This document shows, piece by piece, positions 41,869-49,864 of a stretch of 64,000 nt of DNA (the stretch's first letter is position 1; each line of letters begins with the position of its first letter). The notes beneath the pieces were generated by a model, which was not told the DNA's origin, searched no databases, and worked only from the letters and a program-made list of their open reading frames with translations. The position numbers were made by a program, and so were the translations under genes. Source of the stretch: DASRHT01 sp035293765 (GTDB lineage Bacteria; Chloroflexota; Ktedonobacteria; Ktedonobacterales; Ktedonobacteraceae); contig DATGMF010000082.1 of assembly GCA_035293765.1 (NCBI GenBank), positions 10,115 to 74,114 on the forward strand, written 5' to 3'.

Positions 41869-42834
41869 TTGCACGATATGAGCACTTCACAGCCAACTCA
41901 ACCTGCTGACCTCCGCCCGCTGCTCCACTTCTGGGCTATTGGCGACCTGCATTATCGCGCACTACCCGCGTGGCACGAGATTCATACGCAGCGTCTCTCC
42001 CGCATGTTTGAGGATCTTCATGAGCTCTGGCAGGCAGAGGAACCGCCAGCGTTCTGCGTTTCTCCAGGGGATTTGGTAGAAACCTGCGCACTGGAGAATT
42101 ACCAACTGGCAAAATCGAGCTTGGAGGCACAGTTAGGCGCGATTCCCTTCTACCCTGGCATTGGCAACCACGAATTCTATGGGCTGGCCGGGGAAGATCC
42201 GGCGACAATGGCAGAAACATACCGCCATGTCTGGGGAAAACAGCTCTGCTATACCTGGAGCAGCGGCGGCATTACCTGTATTATGCTTGATTATCCTGAC
42301 CCCACTACGCTGGAAGATGTGGCAAAGGTCTATATTTCGCAAGAATCTTTGACGTTTCTGGATCAAAAACTAACGGAGCATGCAGCCAGCCCCGCAATCG
42401 TGCTTCTGCACTGCCCGCTCTATAATACGGTACTGGACCGCGACCCGGAGCAGTACCTGGACTATAACTCGCTACAACACTTCTTTGCACCCGAGAACTC
42501 GCAGGAGATCCGCGACATTTTAGCCAGACACAGCAACGCTTTCCTTTTCCTGAGCGGCCATACCCACTCGGGCTGGGAAGCGCCCAACCTGGTTTGTACA
42601 GAGCAGCTCGGAGAGCACCCGGTCACGTTTGTGAATTTGATGTCTCCCTGGTACACAGGGACACGCACCGGACCGCGCCTGGAAGAAGAGGGAGCGAGGG
42701 CAACGTACATTCCCGACGATCCCGACGTCCTTCCCACATTCGCGATCCGCGTTTCCGACCACCAGGCAAGCATTCGTGTACGTGACCACAATAGCAAGCG
42801 GTGGTTGAAAGAATGGCTGGCGCCACTACGTTAA
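41869..42834 (+). CDS. Calcineurin-like metallophosphoesterase
   Basis: A 321-residue phosphoesterase with the five family motifs in order: WAIGDLHYR, VSPGDLVETCA, YPGIGNHEFYG, VLLHCPLYN and FLSGHTHSGWEA. The metal ligands are complete, so it should be active on a phosphodiester or monoester substrate that cannot be named. The start is probably TTG (41869), nine bases after GGGG; an ATG three codons later is possible. No signal peptide, so cytoplasmic. Confidence 0.9.
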   Translation: MHDMSTSQPTQPADLRPLLHFWAIGDLHYRALPAWHEIHTQRLSRMFEDLHELWQAEEPPAFCVSPGDLVETCALENYQLAKSSLEAQLGAIPFYPGIGNHEFYGLAGEDPATMAETYRHVWGKQLCYTWSSGGITCIMLDYPDPTTLEDVAKVYISQESLTFLDQKLTEHAASPAIVLLHCPLYNTVLDRDPEQYLDYNSLQHFFAPENSQEIRDILARHSNAFLFLSGHTHSGWEAPNLVCTEQLGEHPVTFVNLMSPWYTGTRTGPRLEEEGARATYIPDDPDVLPTFAIRVSDHQASIRVRDHNSKRWLKEWLAPLR

Positions 42835-42856
42835 CGAAGAAAGACCGATGAAACTG

Positions 42857-42894
42857 AAAGGAGCCCACAGGGAAAGATTCCCCGGGACTCCTTT
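42857..42894 (+). terminator. Terminator-like hairpin after the phosphoesterase gene
   Basis: AAAGGAGCCC (42857-42866) pairs with GGGACTCCTTT (42884-42894) with one bulged base, 23 bp after the stop. Confidence 0.5.
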
Positions 42895-43253
42895 CCCTAT
42901 CCCCACACAGGTTACCCACTCGTTTTCCGCCAACTTCCACCGTGTATCAACCAGGTCCGCTCACCCCTACCACACCACACTAGAGGAGTAGCCAGTTTCC
43001 TCGATACGTAACAAAGAGTTCTTCATCATCCCTGCTATATTTCCTCCGCTTCCCTCCGCACATCGCCTCACGGCCCAACCCACGGCAGAACTCTTCCTTT
43101 ACCTCCCCCCAACCATCATCCCATTCGCAAAGGAGTTGTTACCTTTTTCGCTACAGAAGAAATATAGCATAAAGTGATGACGGTGGTATGAATTATTACA
43201 CCTGCTACATGAAAACATGTTCATATTTAAAGCGACGATGACAATAAGGCGGA
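42895..43253. other. Gene-free, strand-biased gap between convergent genes
   Basis: About 360 bp with no supported gene. The plus strand is unusually pyrimidine-rich (long C/T runs around 42940-43110), so the minus strand is purine-rich. It lies beyond the ends of both neighbours, so it is not an ordinary promoter region. I looked for RNase P, SRP, tmRNA and riboswitch signatures on both strands and saw none. Confidence 0.4.
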
Positions 43254-43919
43254 TTACAATATTTTCATTTTCTGCCAATCCTGGGCAAATTTCTCGACGG
43301 CCTGCTCGCTCTGGGGGTCCGAGACCATTTCTAGCAGGAGCTGCGGCGCTATGGTGAGATCATGGGCTCCTGCCAGTAACGCCTTGGCGACCTCCTGTGG
43401 CGACTTGAAGCTCGCCGCCAGCAGACGCGTAGGTAGCTGGTGATTATGGAGCAGTTCCGCCATTTGAGAGATGCGCAGGCTGGCATCAACGCCCGCTCGT
43501 TCCATACGGTTGTAGTAGGGAATAATAAAATCTGCCTGGCTCATCGCCGCAGCATACGCCTGGGGAACAGTGGTAACGGCAGTGAACGCGACCCGTTTTC
43601 CCGCGATTTTTAGCTGGCGTGCGACCCTCAGACCAATGTGGGTCATGGGTATTTTAGGAATGACGCGTTCCGGTGCCTCCTGGACATAATCTAGAGCTTC
43701 TCGCAGCATCTCTTGCTCACCTGCGGCTCCCGGCTGGATAAAGATGGTGCCACCCACCCGGCTCAGCAGTTCGTTGAGCAAGCTCAATGGGGTCAGGCGC
43801 TGGCCGCGCTCAACCGCCGCGAGCATAATGGTTGGATTGGTAGTGACGCCGGAAACTGGTACCGTTTGAGAGGCTTCTATGATATCATCCAGGTAAGCAC
43901 TATCAATATAGAAGGCCAT
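43254..43919 (-). CDS. Small transaldolase / fructose-6-phosphate aldolase-like enzyme
   Basis: A 221-residue class I aldolase of the short transaldolase group (FSA/TalC/MipB). The Schiff-base lysine is K89 in RVIPKIPMT. Other family blocks are FYIDSAYLDDIIEA, GVTTNPTIM, KRVAFTAVTTVPQAYAAAM and ADFIIPYYNRMERAG. Size fits the 210-230-residue subgroup. Either true transaldolase in the pentose phosphate pathway or FSA activity is possible. It is divergent from the methyltransferase gene with only 5 bp between the start codons, so the two promoters must overlap the opposite coding regions. Confidence 0.9.
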   Translation of the reverse strand: MAFYIDSAYLDDIIEASQTVPVSGVTTNPTIMLAAVERGQRLTPLSLLNELLSRVGGTIFIQPGAAGEQEMLREALDYVQEAPERVIPKIPMTHIGLRVARQLKIAGKRVAFTAVTTVPQAYAAAMSQADFIIPYYNRMERAGVDASLRISQMAELLHNHQLPTRLLAASFKSPQEVAKALLAGAHDLTIAPQLLLEMVSDPQSEQAVEKFAQDWQKMKIL

Positions 43920-43924
43920 AGCTT

Positions 43925-44956
43925 ATGCTCCAATCTGATCTTTTGCGCGATACTGTACAACTTTCGGCTGGCGATCAGATATTGATACTGAATTCAGCCG
44001 CCGATCCTTTTGTTTCCCTGGCTGCCCAGCAGGTCGGCATGGGGACGGTGCTGCTGGCCGAAGATAATATCGCTATTCTCCGGCAGCAGTTCCTTACCCC
44101 CACGCCAAACATACAATTTGTACCCTTTCATACCTATATTCTACATCAACCAGCAGGCACAATTGATACCGCGATCATGAATCTGCTTCACCAGCCCGCC
44201 AATGCCTGGATGCTCTACGGCCTGCATGTGGCAGTACACGCGCTCCGGCTCAACGGCTATCTCTATGTCGTTGGAGCAAAAGACCGCGGGATTATGACCA
44301 TCGGGAAGCGTATGCAGGACTTCTTTGGCAATGTTGAAACACTGACGATTAGCAAAGGTTATCGCGTGCTTCGCTCTCGCAAGCGCGCCCAGGAAGCGGG
44401 GGCAATCGCGCTTCCCCCGCCACCGGACCTGACGGTGTTTGCTCACAATCAGCTAGATGAGGGGACACGTCTGCTCCTTGAGGCTCTGGAGATCCACTCC
44501 ACCGACGAAGCTCTGGATATCGGCTGCGGCGCCGGTTTTATTGGCCTGCATATCGCGCGTCAGGCGAGCAAAGGCGCCGTTACTATGGTTGATGCCAGTC
44601 TGGCGGCGGTGGCGGCAGCGCAGCAGGCTATTGAGCAAAGCGGGCTGGTGAATATAGAGGCGTTGCCGAGCGATGGTGTGTGCGCAGTGCTGGAGCAGCG
44701 CTTTGATCTGGTAGTTACCAATCCCCCATTTCATCAGGGAGGCATCCAGACCGGCGCGATTGCCGAGCGATTTATCCGTGGCGCTGCTCAGGTCCTGCGA
44801 CCACGCGGACGCTTCTACCTGGTCGCAAACCGCTTCCTCAAATACGAGCCGATGTTACAGGCTTGCTTTCAGCAGGTTGAGGAAGTGGGAGGCAACTCGC
44901 GCTACAAGGTTTTACTTGGCAGATCTCGTAAGGTTGGTATTTGCGATACAATATGA
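43925..44956 (+). CDS. RsmC/RlmG-like RNA (guanine-N2)-methyltransferase
   Basis: A 343-residue SAM-dependent methyltransferase with the two-domain plan of RsmC: a degenerate N-terminal half (about 1-165) and an active C-terminal half. The SAM loop is ALDIGCGAGFIGLHIA and the catalytic motif is VVTNPPFHQGG (NPPF), typical of enzymes that methylate exocyclic amino groups in rRNA. HVLRPRGRFYLVANRFLKYE-like sequence follows. The substrate is probably 16S G1207 or 23S G1835 by family. Divergent from the transaldolase gene by 5 bp. Confidence 0.88.
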   Translation: MLQSDLLRDTVQLSAGDQILILNSAADPFVSLAAQQVGMGTVLLAEDNIAILRQQFLTPTPNIQFVPFHTYILHQPAGTIDTAIMNLLHQPANAWMLYGLHVAVHALRLNGYLYVVGAKDRGIMTIGKRMQDFFGNVETLTISKGYRVLRSRKRAQEAGAIALPPPPDLTVFAHNQLDEGTRLLLEALEIHSTDEALDIGCGAGFIGLHIARQASKGAVTMVDASLAAVAAAQQAIEQSGLVNIEALPSDGVCAVLEQRFDLVVTNPPFHQGGIQTGAIAERFIRGAAQVLRPRGRFYLVANRFLKYEPMLQACFQQVEEVGGNSRYKVLLGRSRKVGICDTI

Positions 44957-45201
44957 TTGACAAGCATACTGTATACCTTTATTATACCCTTATTCTTGTA
45001 TAAGGACAGGCAGACTTGAAGGAGCAGAACATTGCCTATCGCCTCGCGCAGCATATCCTCATCCGCGTCCCTTCTTACCTCCGCACTTTCACGGATATTG
45101 CTATGCGAGCACTTTAGCAAACTGCTCTGTTCAGCGTTTACTTAATTACACGACATCCATAATAAATTTCAATAGATATTGAGCGGAGAGAGAGGTTGCA
45201 C

Positions 45202-46131
45202 ATGATAAAGCCGCGTAGCGCCTTTATTGATGCCGAGGCTGTACGCTTGCACTACCTTGAATGGGAGCCAGACCATAGCCAGGCCGCTACTCCCGACTGG
45301 CCCGCAGATCAAGATAGTGATAATATACCGATTGTGATGCTTCATGGTCTGAGCGCAACTGCTGATACATGGCGACTGGTGGCCGAACATCTCCGCCAGC
45401 GGCATCATGTGATCGCCTTTGATCAACGGGGTCATGGACAGAGCGACAAACCAGATAGTGGCTACGACCTTGTGACATTTGCCGAAGATGCGATTCGTGG
45501 CATGGCTGCGTTGGGATTGGGACAGGTTGCGCTGGTCGGACATGGTTGGGGCGCCAGAGTTGCGCTGGTGCTGGCAGCACGCCATCCAGCTCTGATCAGT
45601 CATTTGATTCTGGTCGATTGCCCGCATGTAGAGCCCAGACACTGGCCCGGCATGACGAGGGAGCGTTTCACCCGCGCCCGGTCTCCCAAAGAGCTATACA
45701 AGTCGCGCGAGACCTTCCTCCAGCCACTCCGTCAGGAAATGAATACCTTCTGGCGTCCCGAAGTCGAGGAAATTTTCCTCACATATGTACAGGAACTGCC
45801 AGATGGGCGTATTGAAGAGCTGTTGCAACCAGAACATCAGCGGGAGATCCGCGAGTCTTTATGGGATGATCGCGCTTTACCGTATTATAGCAAAATAACC
45901 TGTCCGGTCCTGTTAGTACCGGCGGCAGCGCAACCACAGCCGGGCGACGAGCTGCCGGAGCGTCTGGAGAACGCGGAAGAGTTCGCCGCCGCCAAAGGCT
46001 ATATGGCTGCGCAGGTTGCCCGCGCCATCCACTGTTGCACCGTACTCTGGATGCCCGATACCGCCCACGACATCCAGCTCCAGCACCCACAAATGCTCGC
46101 TAGCGCGATCATTGATTTTGTGCGAGCATAG
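45202..46131 (+). CDS. Alpha/beta-hydrolase-fold protein with a substituted nucleophile
   Basis: About 309 residues from the ATG at 45202, which has AGAGG six bases upstream. The oxyanion block VMLHGLSATADTWR, the strand FDQRGHGQSDKPDSG and the C-terminal MPDTAHDIQLQHP with the catalytic His are all normal. At the nucleophile elbow, however, the sequence is LVGHGWGARVA: Gly stands where Ser (GHSxG) or Asp (GHDWGG of dehalogenases and epoxide hydrolases) is expected. A single GAT to GGT change would explain it. The protein is therefore probably not a normal hydrolase. It precedes an amidohydrolase gene by 27 bp. Confidence 0.88.
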   Translation: MIKPRSAFIDAEAVRLHYLEWEPDHSQAATPDWPADQDSDNIPIVMLHGLSATADTWRLVAEHLRQRHHVIAFDQRGHGQSDKPDSGYDLVTFAEDAIRGMAALGLGQVALVGHGWGARVALVLAARHPALISHLILVDCPHVEPRHWPGMTRERFTRARSPKELYKSRETFLQPLRQEMNTFWRPEVEEIFLTYVQELPDGRIEELLQPEHQREIRESLWDDRALPYYSKITCPVLLVPAAAQPQPGDELPERLENAEEFAAAKGYMAAQVARAIHCCTVLWMPDTAHDIQLQHPQMLASAIIDFVRA

Positions 46132-46158
46132 CTTTTCGGCACTGTAAAGGAGAAACGC

Positions 46159-47772
46159 ATGAGCACGGCCATATATCTGAATGGCAACATTTATACAATG
46201 GACACGACACAACCTCGGGCGCAGGCAATGGCTATCGACACTGCTAGCGGGCGCATCCTGGCCGTCGGTACAGATGACGAGGTGCGCCGCGTGGGCGGAC
46301 TGCATAGCGAGCTGATAGACTTGCAGGGGCGCACGGTCCTGCCCGGCTTTATCGACGCCCATATACACGCTCTTGAAGCCGCCTATCGCTCTTATTACAT
46401 CGATGCGAAATCCTGCGCTGGCGAAGACGAAGTGGCGGAACTGGTGCGCGAACGCGCAGCTCAGACACCGCCTGGACGCTGGATTCTCGGCGGCCACTGG
46501 GATAAAAATGGCTGGCCTGGCGCTCGTTTCCCCACGAAAGCTTCACTTGACGCCGTTGCTCCGCACCATCCCGTCGCCCTCTGGAGCAACGACGGGCACG
46601 TCCTCTGGGTCAATTCGCAGGCGCTGCAACGCGCTGGCATCACAGCAGAGACGCCCGAACCTGAGACCGGCGAGATTTTACGCACAGGCAGCGGGGAGCC
46701 AATAGGTATTTTGAAAGAAGAGGACGCCACCAACCTTGTCGGGCGAGTGATCGAGAAACGCGACCCCGAGATGAACCGACTGATGATCCGCCGCATCCAT
46801 AGCGAATTGCAGCGCAGCGGCATCACCACCGTTCACGATATCGAGGGCGAGGTATCGCTGCGTCTATTTCAGGAGATGCGCGACGAGGGTTCGCTGGGCG
46901 TGCGCGTCAATATGATCCTGCCACGCCGTATGCTGCCCCAGTTGCGCACAATGGGCATCAACAATGAAGAGAACGATCTGCTGCGCGTTGGTGGCATCAA
47001 AATATTTGCCGATGGCACCTTAGGTTCACAAACGGCAGCCATGCTTGAAAGCTTTGAGGGTAGCCCGAATAACTTTGGTATCCTCACCATTCCCGAAAAT
47101 GAGATGATGGATACCGTCAGCGATGCAACCGAGATGGGCCTGACGATTGCGATTCATGCCATTGGTGATCGGGCGGCCCGCGTCGCTCTCAATTCGATTG
47201 AGCGCGCTCAGCAGATGCTCGCAGAGCAGGGCACGCCTGTTGATCCAGCTTCGAGCCTGCGCTACCGGCTGGAGCATGTCCAGCTCATCGCGCCCGAAGA
47301 CCTGGAACGGATGCGCCGCCTGGGAGTCATCGCCTCAGTCCAACCCTTCCATGCTGTAGCCGACCGCGATATCGCAGAACGGTACTGGGGCAAACGTCAT
47401 CGTCGCGCCTACGCCTATCGCACGATGCGCGATCTGGGCATCCCCCTGGCGCTCGGTTCCGATGCTCCGGTAGAAATCTTCGATCCCATTCGCATCCTTT
47501 ATGCCGCCACATTGCGTCGTGATCCCGCTCTGCAACGTCCATCCTGGCTTCCTGATCAGGCGCTCACCATCCAGGATGCTCTCTGGGGCTACACAATGGG
47601 AGCTGCCTACGCCGGGGCTGAGGAGCAGCGCAAAGGCTCCCTGACCCCCGGCAAACTGGGCGACGCTGTAGTGTTGCGCGAAAATATCCTGCACGTTCCC
47701 CAGGAGAAAATAGCTGAAAACGGCGTCCAGGCCACCATCCTGGGCGGCAACATCGTATACGGCGAATTGTAG
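46159..47772 (+). CDS. YtcJ-like metal-dependent amidohydrolase
   Basis: A 537-residue amidohydrolase of the YtcJ/exoenzyme regulator-like group (amidohydrolase 3). Metal-site and family motifs: LPGFIDAHIHALEAAYR, GHWDKNGWPG, KIFADGTLGSQTAAM, IAIHAIGDRAARVALNS, RLEHVQLI and LALGSDAPVEIFDP. AAAGGAGAAA precedes the ATG. It follows the alpha/beta-hydrolase gene and is probably cotranscribed. Substrates of this group are poorly known amides and cyclic amides. A perfect 14-bp hairpin follows the gene. Confidence 0.9.
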   Translation: MSTAIYLNGNIYTMDTTQPRAQAMAIDTASGRILAVGTDDEVRRVGGLHSELIDLQGRTVLPGFIDAHIHALEAAYRSYYIDAKSCAGEDEVAELVRERAAQTPPGRWILGGHWDKNGWPGARFPTKASLDAVAPHHPVALWSNDGHVLWVNSQALQRAGITAETPEPETGEILRTGSGEPIGILKEEDATNLVGRVIEKRDPEMNRLMIRRIHSELQRSGITTVHDIEGEVSLRLFQEMRDEGSLGVRVNMILPRRMLPQLRTMGINNEENDLLRVGGIKIFADGTLGSQTAAMLESFEGSPNNFGILTIPENEMMDTVSDATEMGLTIAIHAIGDRAARVALNSIERAQQMLAEQGTPVDPASSLRYRLEHVQLIAPEDLERMRRLGVIASVQPFHAVADRDIAERYWGKRHRRAYAYRTMRDLGIPLALGSDAPVEIFDPIRILYAATLRRDPALQRPSWLPDQALTIQDALWGYTMGAAYAGAEEQRKGSLTPGKLGDAVVLRENILHVPQEKIAENGVQATILGGNIVYGEL

Positions 47773-47805
47773 CATTTGGGGGAGGATGGTATTGAGAGGC
47801 ACACT

Positions 47806-47851
47806 CCTGTAGAGGTAATATTCATAGAGAGCCTGGCATTACCTCTACAGG
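47806..47851. terminator. Hairpin between convergent genes
   Basis: CCTGTAGAGGTAAT (47806-47819) and ATTACCTCTACAGG (47838-47851) form a perfect 14-bp stem with an 18-nt loop, 33 bp after the amidohydrolase stop. No T-run, so possibly a bidirectional or factor-dependent end. Confidence 0.5.
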
Positions 47852-47922
47852 TATAGTTACTCAGACGATTCGTTTGATTGAACTGATACGAATCCTGTAG
47901 ACATAACAGATCAATAGAAGTT

Positions 47923-48309
47923 TTATAGGACAAAGCTATCGGCAAGAGGGCTACGCGCATTGTTATCGCGTTTCTCGCCATTAAGATTGACCGTTGCCTG
48001 ACCCGGGGCCGAGCGCCCATTGGGCTGATAGCCTCCCTGTGACCCGGAAGGGACGGGGGGAGGAGTATTTTGCAAGCTCTGCAAAGTTTGCAGCGTTGAC
48101 TGCGAACTCATTGAAACGGCAGAGCTCGGATCGGTCGCAAGCTGAATCGTCTTGCCCTCAATCACCACAGCAATACCGACACCCCGGCGCAGGTCAGCAA
48201 GCTGACGGCGTAATTCACGGTTCTCGGCTTCAAGTGCATCCATCAATTTTTTCTGTTCGAGCAGCATCTGCGCGATGCCTTCAAAACCAGCGCTAGCAGC
48301 ACGATCCAT
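47923..48309 (-). CDS. Small coiled-coil protein of unknown function
   Basis: A 128-residue protein from the ATG at 48309, which follows AGGAGG by eight bases. Residues 10-42 form a leucine-heptad coiled coil (LLEQKKLMDALEAENRELRR). A short beta segment GIAVVIEGKTIQLATD follows, then a Ser/Gln/Pro-rich disordered tail. Not recognised. It is downstream of coaBC on the same strand and may be cotranscribed. Confidence 0.75.
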   Translation of the reverse strand: MDRAASAGFEGIAQMLLEQKKLMDALEAENRELRRQLADLRRGVGIAVVIEGKTIQLATDPSSAVSMSSQSTLQTLQSLQNTPPPVPSGSQGGYQPNGRSAPGQATVNLNGEKRDNNARSPLADSFVL

Positions 48310-48365
48310 AGTGGATTCCTCCTGCGTACTTTGTGTACCCAATAACTCTAGAACAAAATCTCCCA

Positions 48366-49646
48366 TCACAGCGCCACGTTTCCCTCTGAGGTTGCACCCA
48401 ATAATGGCACAACACGATCCCAAATTGCCCCCGCAACGCCAGTTTTGGGCATCACAGGCAAGTCTTCCACTGCCCCATCGGCATGGAAAATAATTACTTT
48501 GTTTGTCTCCGCCCCAAAGCCACTGTCCGAGCGTGTTACATCATTTGCCACAAGCAGATCGAGGCGCTTTTTGATCAGCTTCTCGTGCGCATGCTCCATG
48601 ATGTTCTGGGTTTCGGCTGCAAAGCCAACCCGTACCAGACGTTGCCGCACATGCTGATGTTCCCCCGCTTGCTTTTTCAGCGTTTCCGCAAGCTCTCCAA
48701 GAATATCCGCCGTGCGGGTCAGCTCAATGGATAACTCGCTCTCGGTTTCGCTTCCCCTTACCTCATCACTTTTTTTCTTAATTTTGTGTGCAGCCGGTTT
48801 CGCCGGACGAAAGTCGGCCACGGCGGCGCTCATGATAAGAACGTCAGCTTGAGCAATAAAGCCATAAACGGCATCGCGCATCTCCTGCGCTGTGCTGACC
48901 CCGCACATCTCCACTCCATAGGGAGCTGGCAAGGACACAGGCCCGGATATCAGGATCACATGTGCGCCACGATCTCTGGCTTCGGTTGCCAGAGCGTAGC
49001 CCATTTTTCCTGATGAGCGATTGCCGATGTATCGCACCGGATCAATTGGTTCCTGCGTGCCACCTGCGGTTACCACAACGGTTCGACCAGCAAGGTTGCC
49101 GTGTCGTCCCAGAACCATCCTGATGGCGCCCAGTAAAACCGCCGTCTCCGGTAATCGACCGGGACCCACTGCCCCCGAGGCCAGCCGTCCCACTTCCGGC
49201 TCTATAATGATCGCTCCACGCTCACGTAACAGGGCCAGGTTAGCCTGTGTCGCTGGATGGGTGTACATCTCCCCGTACATCGCTGGAGCTATCAGCAAGG
49301 GCGCTCTGGTTGCCAACGCTACGGCGGTAAGCATGTTATCCGCTATACCGTGGGCAAGCCTGGCGATTGTGTTCGCGGTCGCCGGCACGACGGCCAGCAC
49401 TTCCGCAGCTTCCGCCAGTTCAATGTGTAGCTCAGCGGCTCTTCCTGAAGGCTCCCAGAGATCGCTATAGACCGGTCGATGGCTCATAGTGGAGAATGTG
49501 AGCGGGCGGACGAAATCTTCCGCATGCTCAGTCATGATCACATCTACGAGCGCCCCCGCCTGTTGCAACTGGCTTACAAGCTCAACAGCTTTATAAGCCG
49601 CGATCCCTCCGCAAACACCGACAGTAACGCGCCTCTTTACTAACAT
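48366..49646 (-). CDS. coaBC: Bifunctional phosphopantothenoylcysteine decarboxylase/synthetase
   Basis: From the ATG at 49646 the product has 426 residues and carries out two steps of coenzyme A synthesis. CoaC part: VGVCGGIAAYKAVELVSQL, the active His in AELHIELAEAAE, and the FMN motif VVPATANTIARLAHGIADNM. CoaB part: VVVTAGGTQEPIDPVRYIGN, SSGKMGYALA, MSAAVADFRPAKPAAHKIKK. The PxMNxxMW substrate motif reads PAMYGEMYTHP and the usual redox Cys before GxGR is Ser (LASGAVGPGR), a pattern close to actinobacterial enzymes. Longer in-frame starts exist upstream but lack support. Confidence 0.94.
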   Translation of the reverse strand: MLVKRRVTVGVCGGIAAYKAVELVSQLQQAGALVDVIMTEHAEDFVRPLTFSTMSHRPVYSDLWEPSGRAAELHIELAEAAEVLAVVPATANTIARLAHGIADNMLTAVALATRAPLLIAPAMYGEMYTHPATQANLALLRERGAIIIEPEVGRLASGAVGPGRLPETAVLLGAIRMVLGRHGNLAGRTVVVTAGGTQEPIDPVRYIGNRSSGKMGYALATEARDRGAHVILISGPVSLPAPYGVEMCGVSTAQEMRDAVYGFIAQADVLIMSAAVADFRPAKPAAHKIKKKSDEVRGSETESELSIELTRTADILGELAETLKKQAGEHQHVRQRLVRVGFAAETQNIMEHAHEKLIKKRLDLLVANDVTRSDSGFGAETNKVIIFHADGAVEDLPVMPKTGVAGAIWDRVVPLLGATSEGNVAL

Positions 49647-49796
49647 CGCTGGCTTACTCGTTCCCTTTATCTGGACTGTCCTAAATGAGAACAATGCTAC
49701 AATAGCATAAGATGATACTTCTCGACAAGGTTCATGCCAAGAAGTACCATTGCTTATTGCCAATTTTATATGCTTCTACCGGAAAAACAGGCATCC

Positions 49797-49864
49797 GTAG
49801 GGGCAAGCCCTTGCGGTTGCCTTGTCGAAACGGTTGCCCTGGGCGGGGCAAGCCCCTCCCCTAC
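49797..49864. repeat. GTAGGGGCA-type palindromic repeat on the ABC gene stop codon
   Basis: A 68-bp unit that starts GTAGGGGCAAGCCC, contains GCGGTTGCC twice, and ends CAAGCCCCTCCCCTAC. The last CTA is the complement of the TAG stop codon of the FHA-ABC gene (49861-49863). A related unit lies at 53877. Confidence 0.65.
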
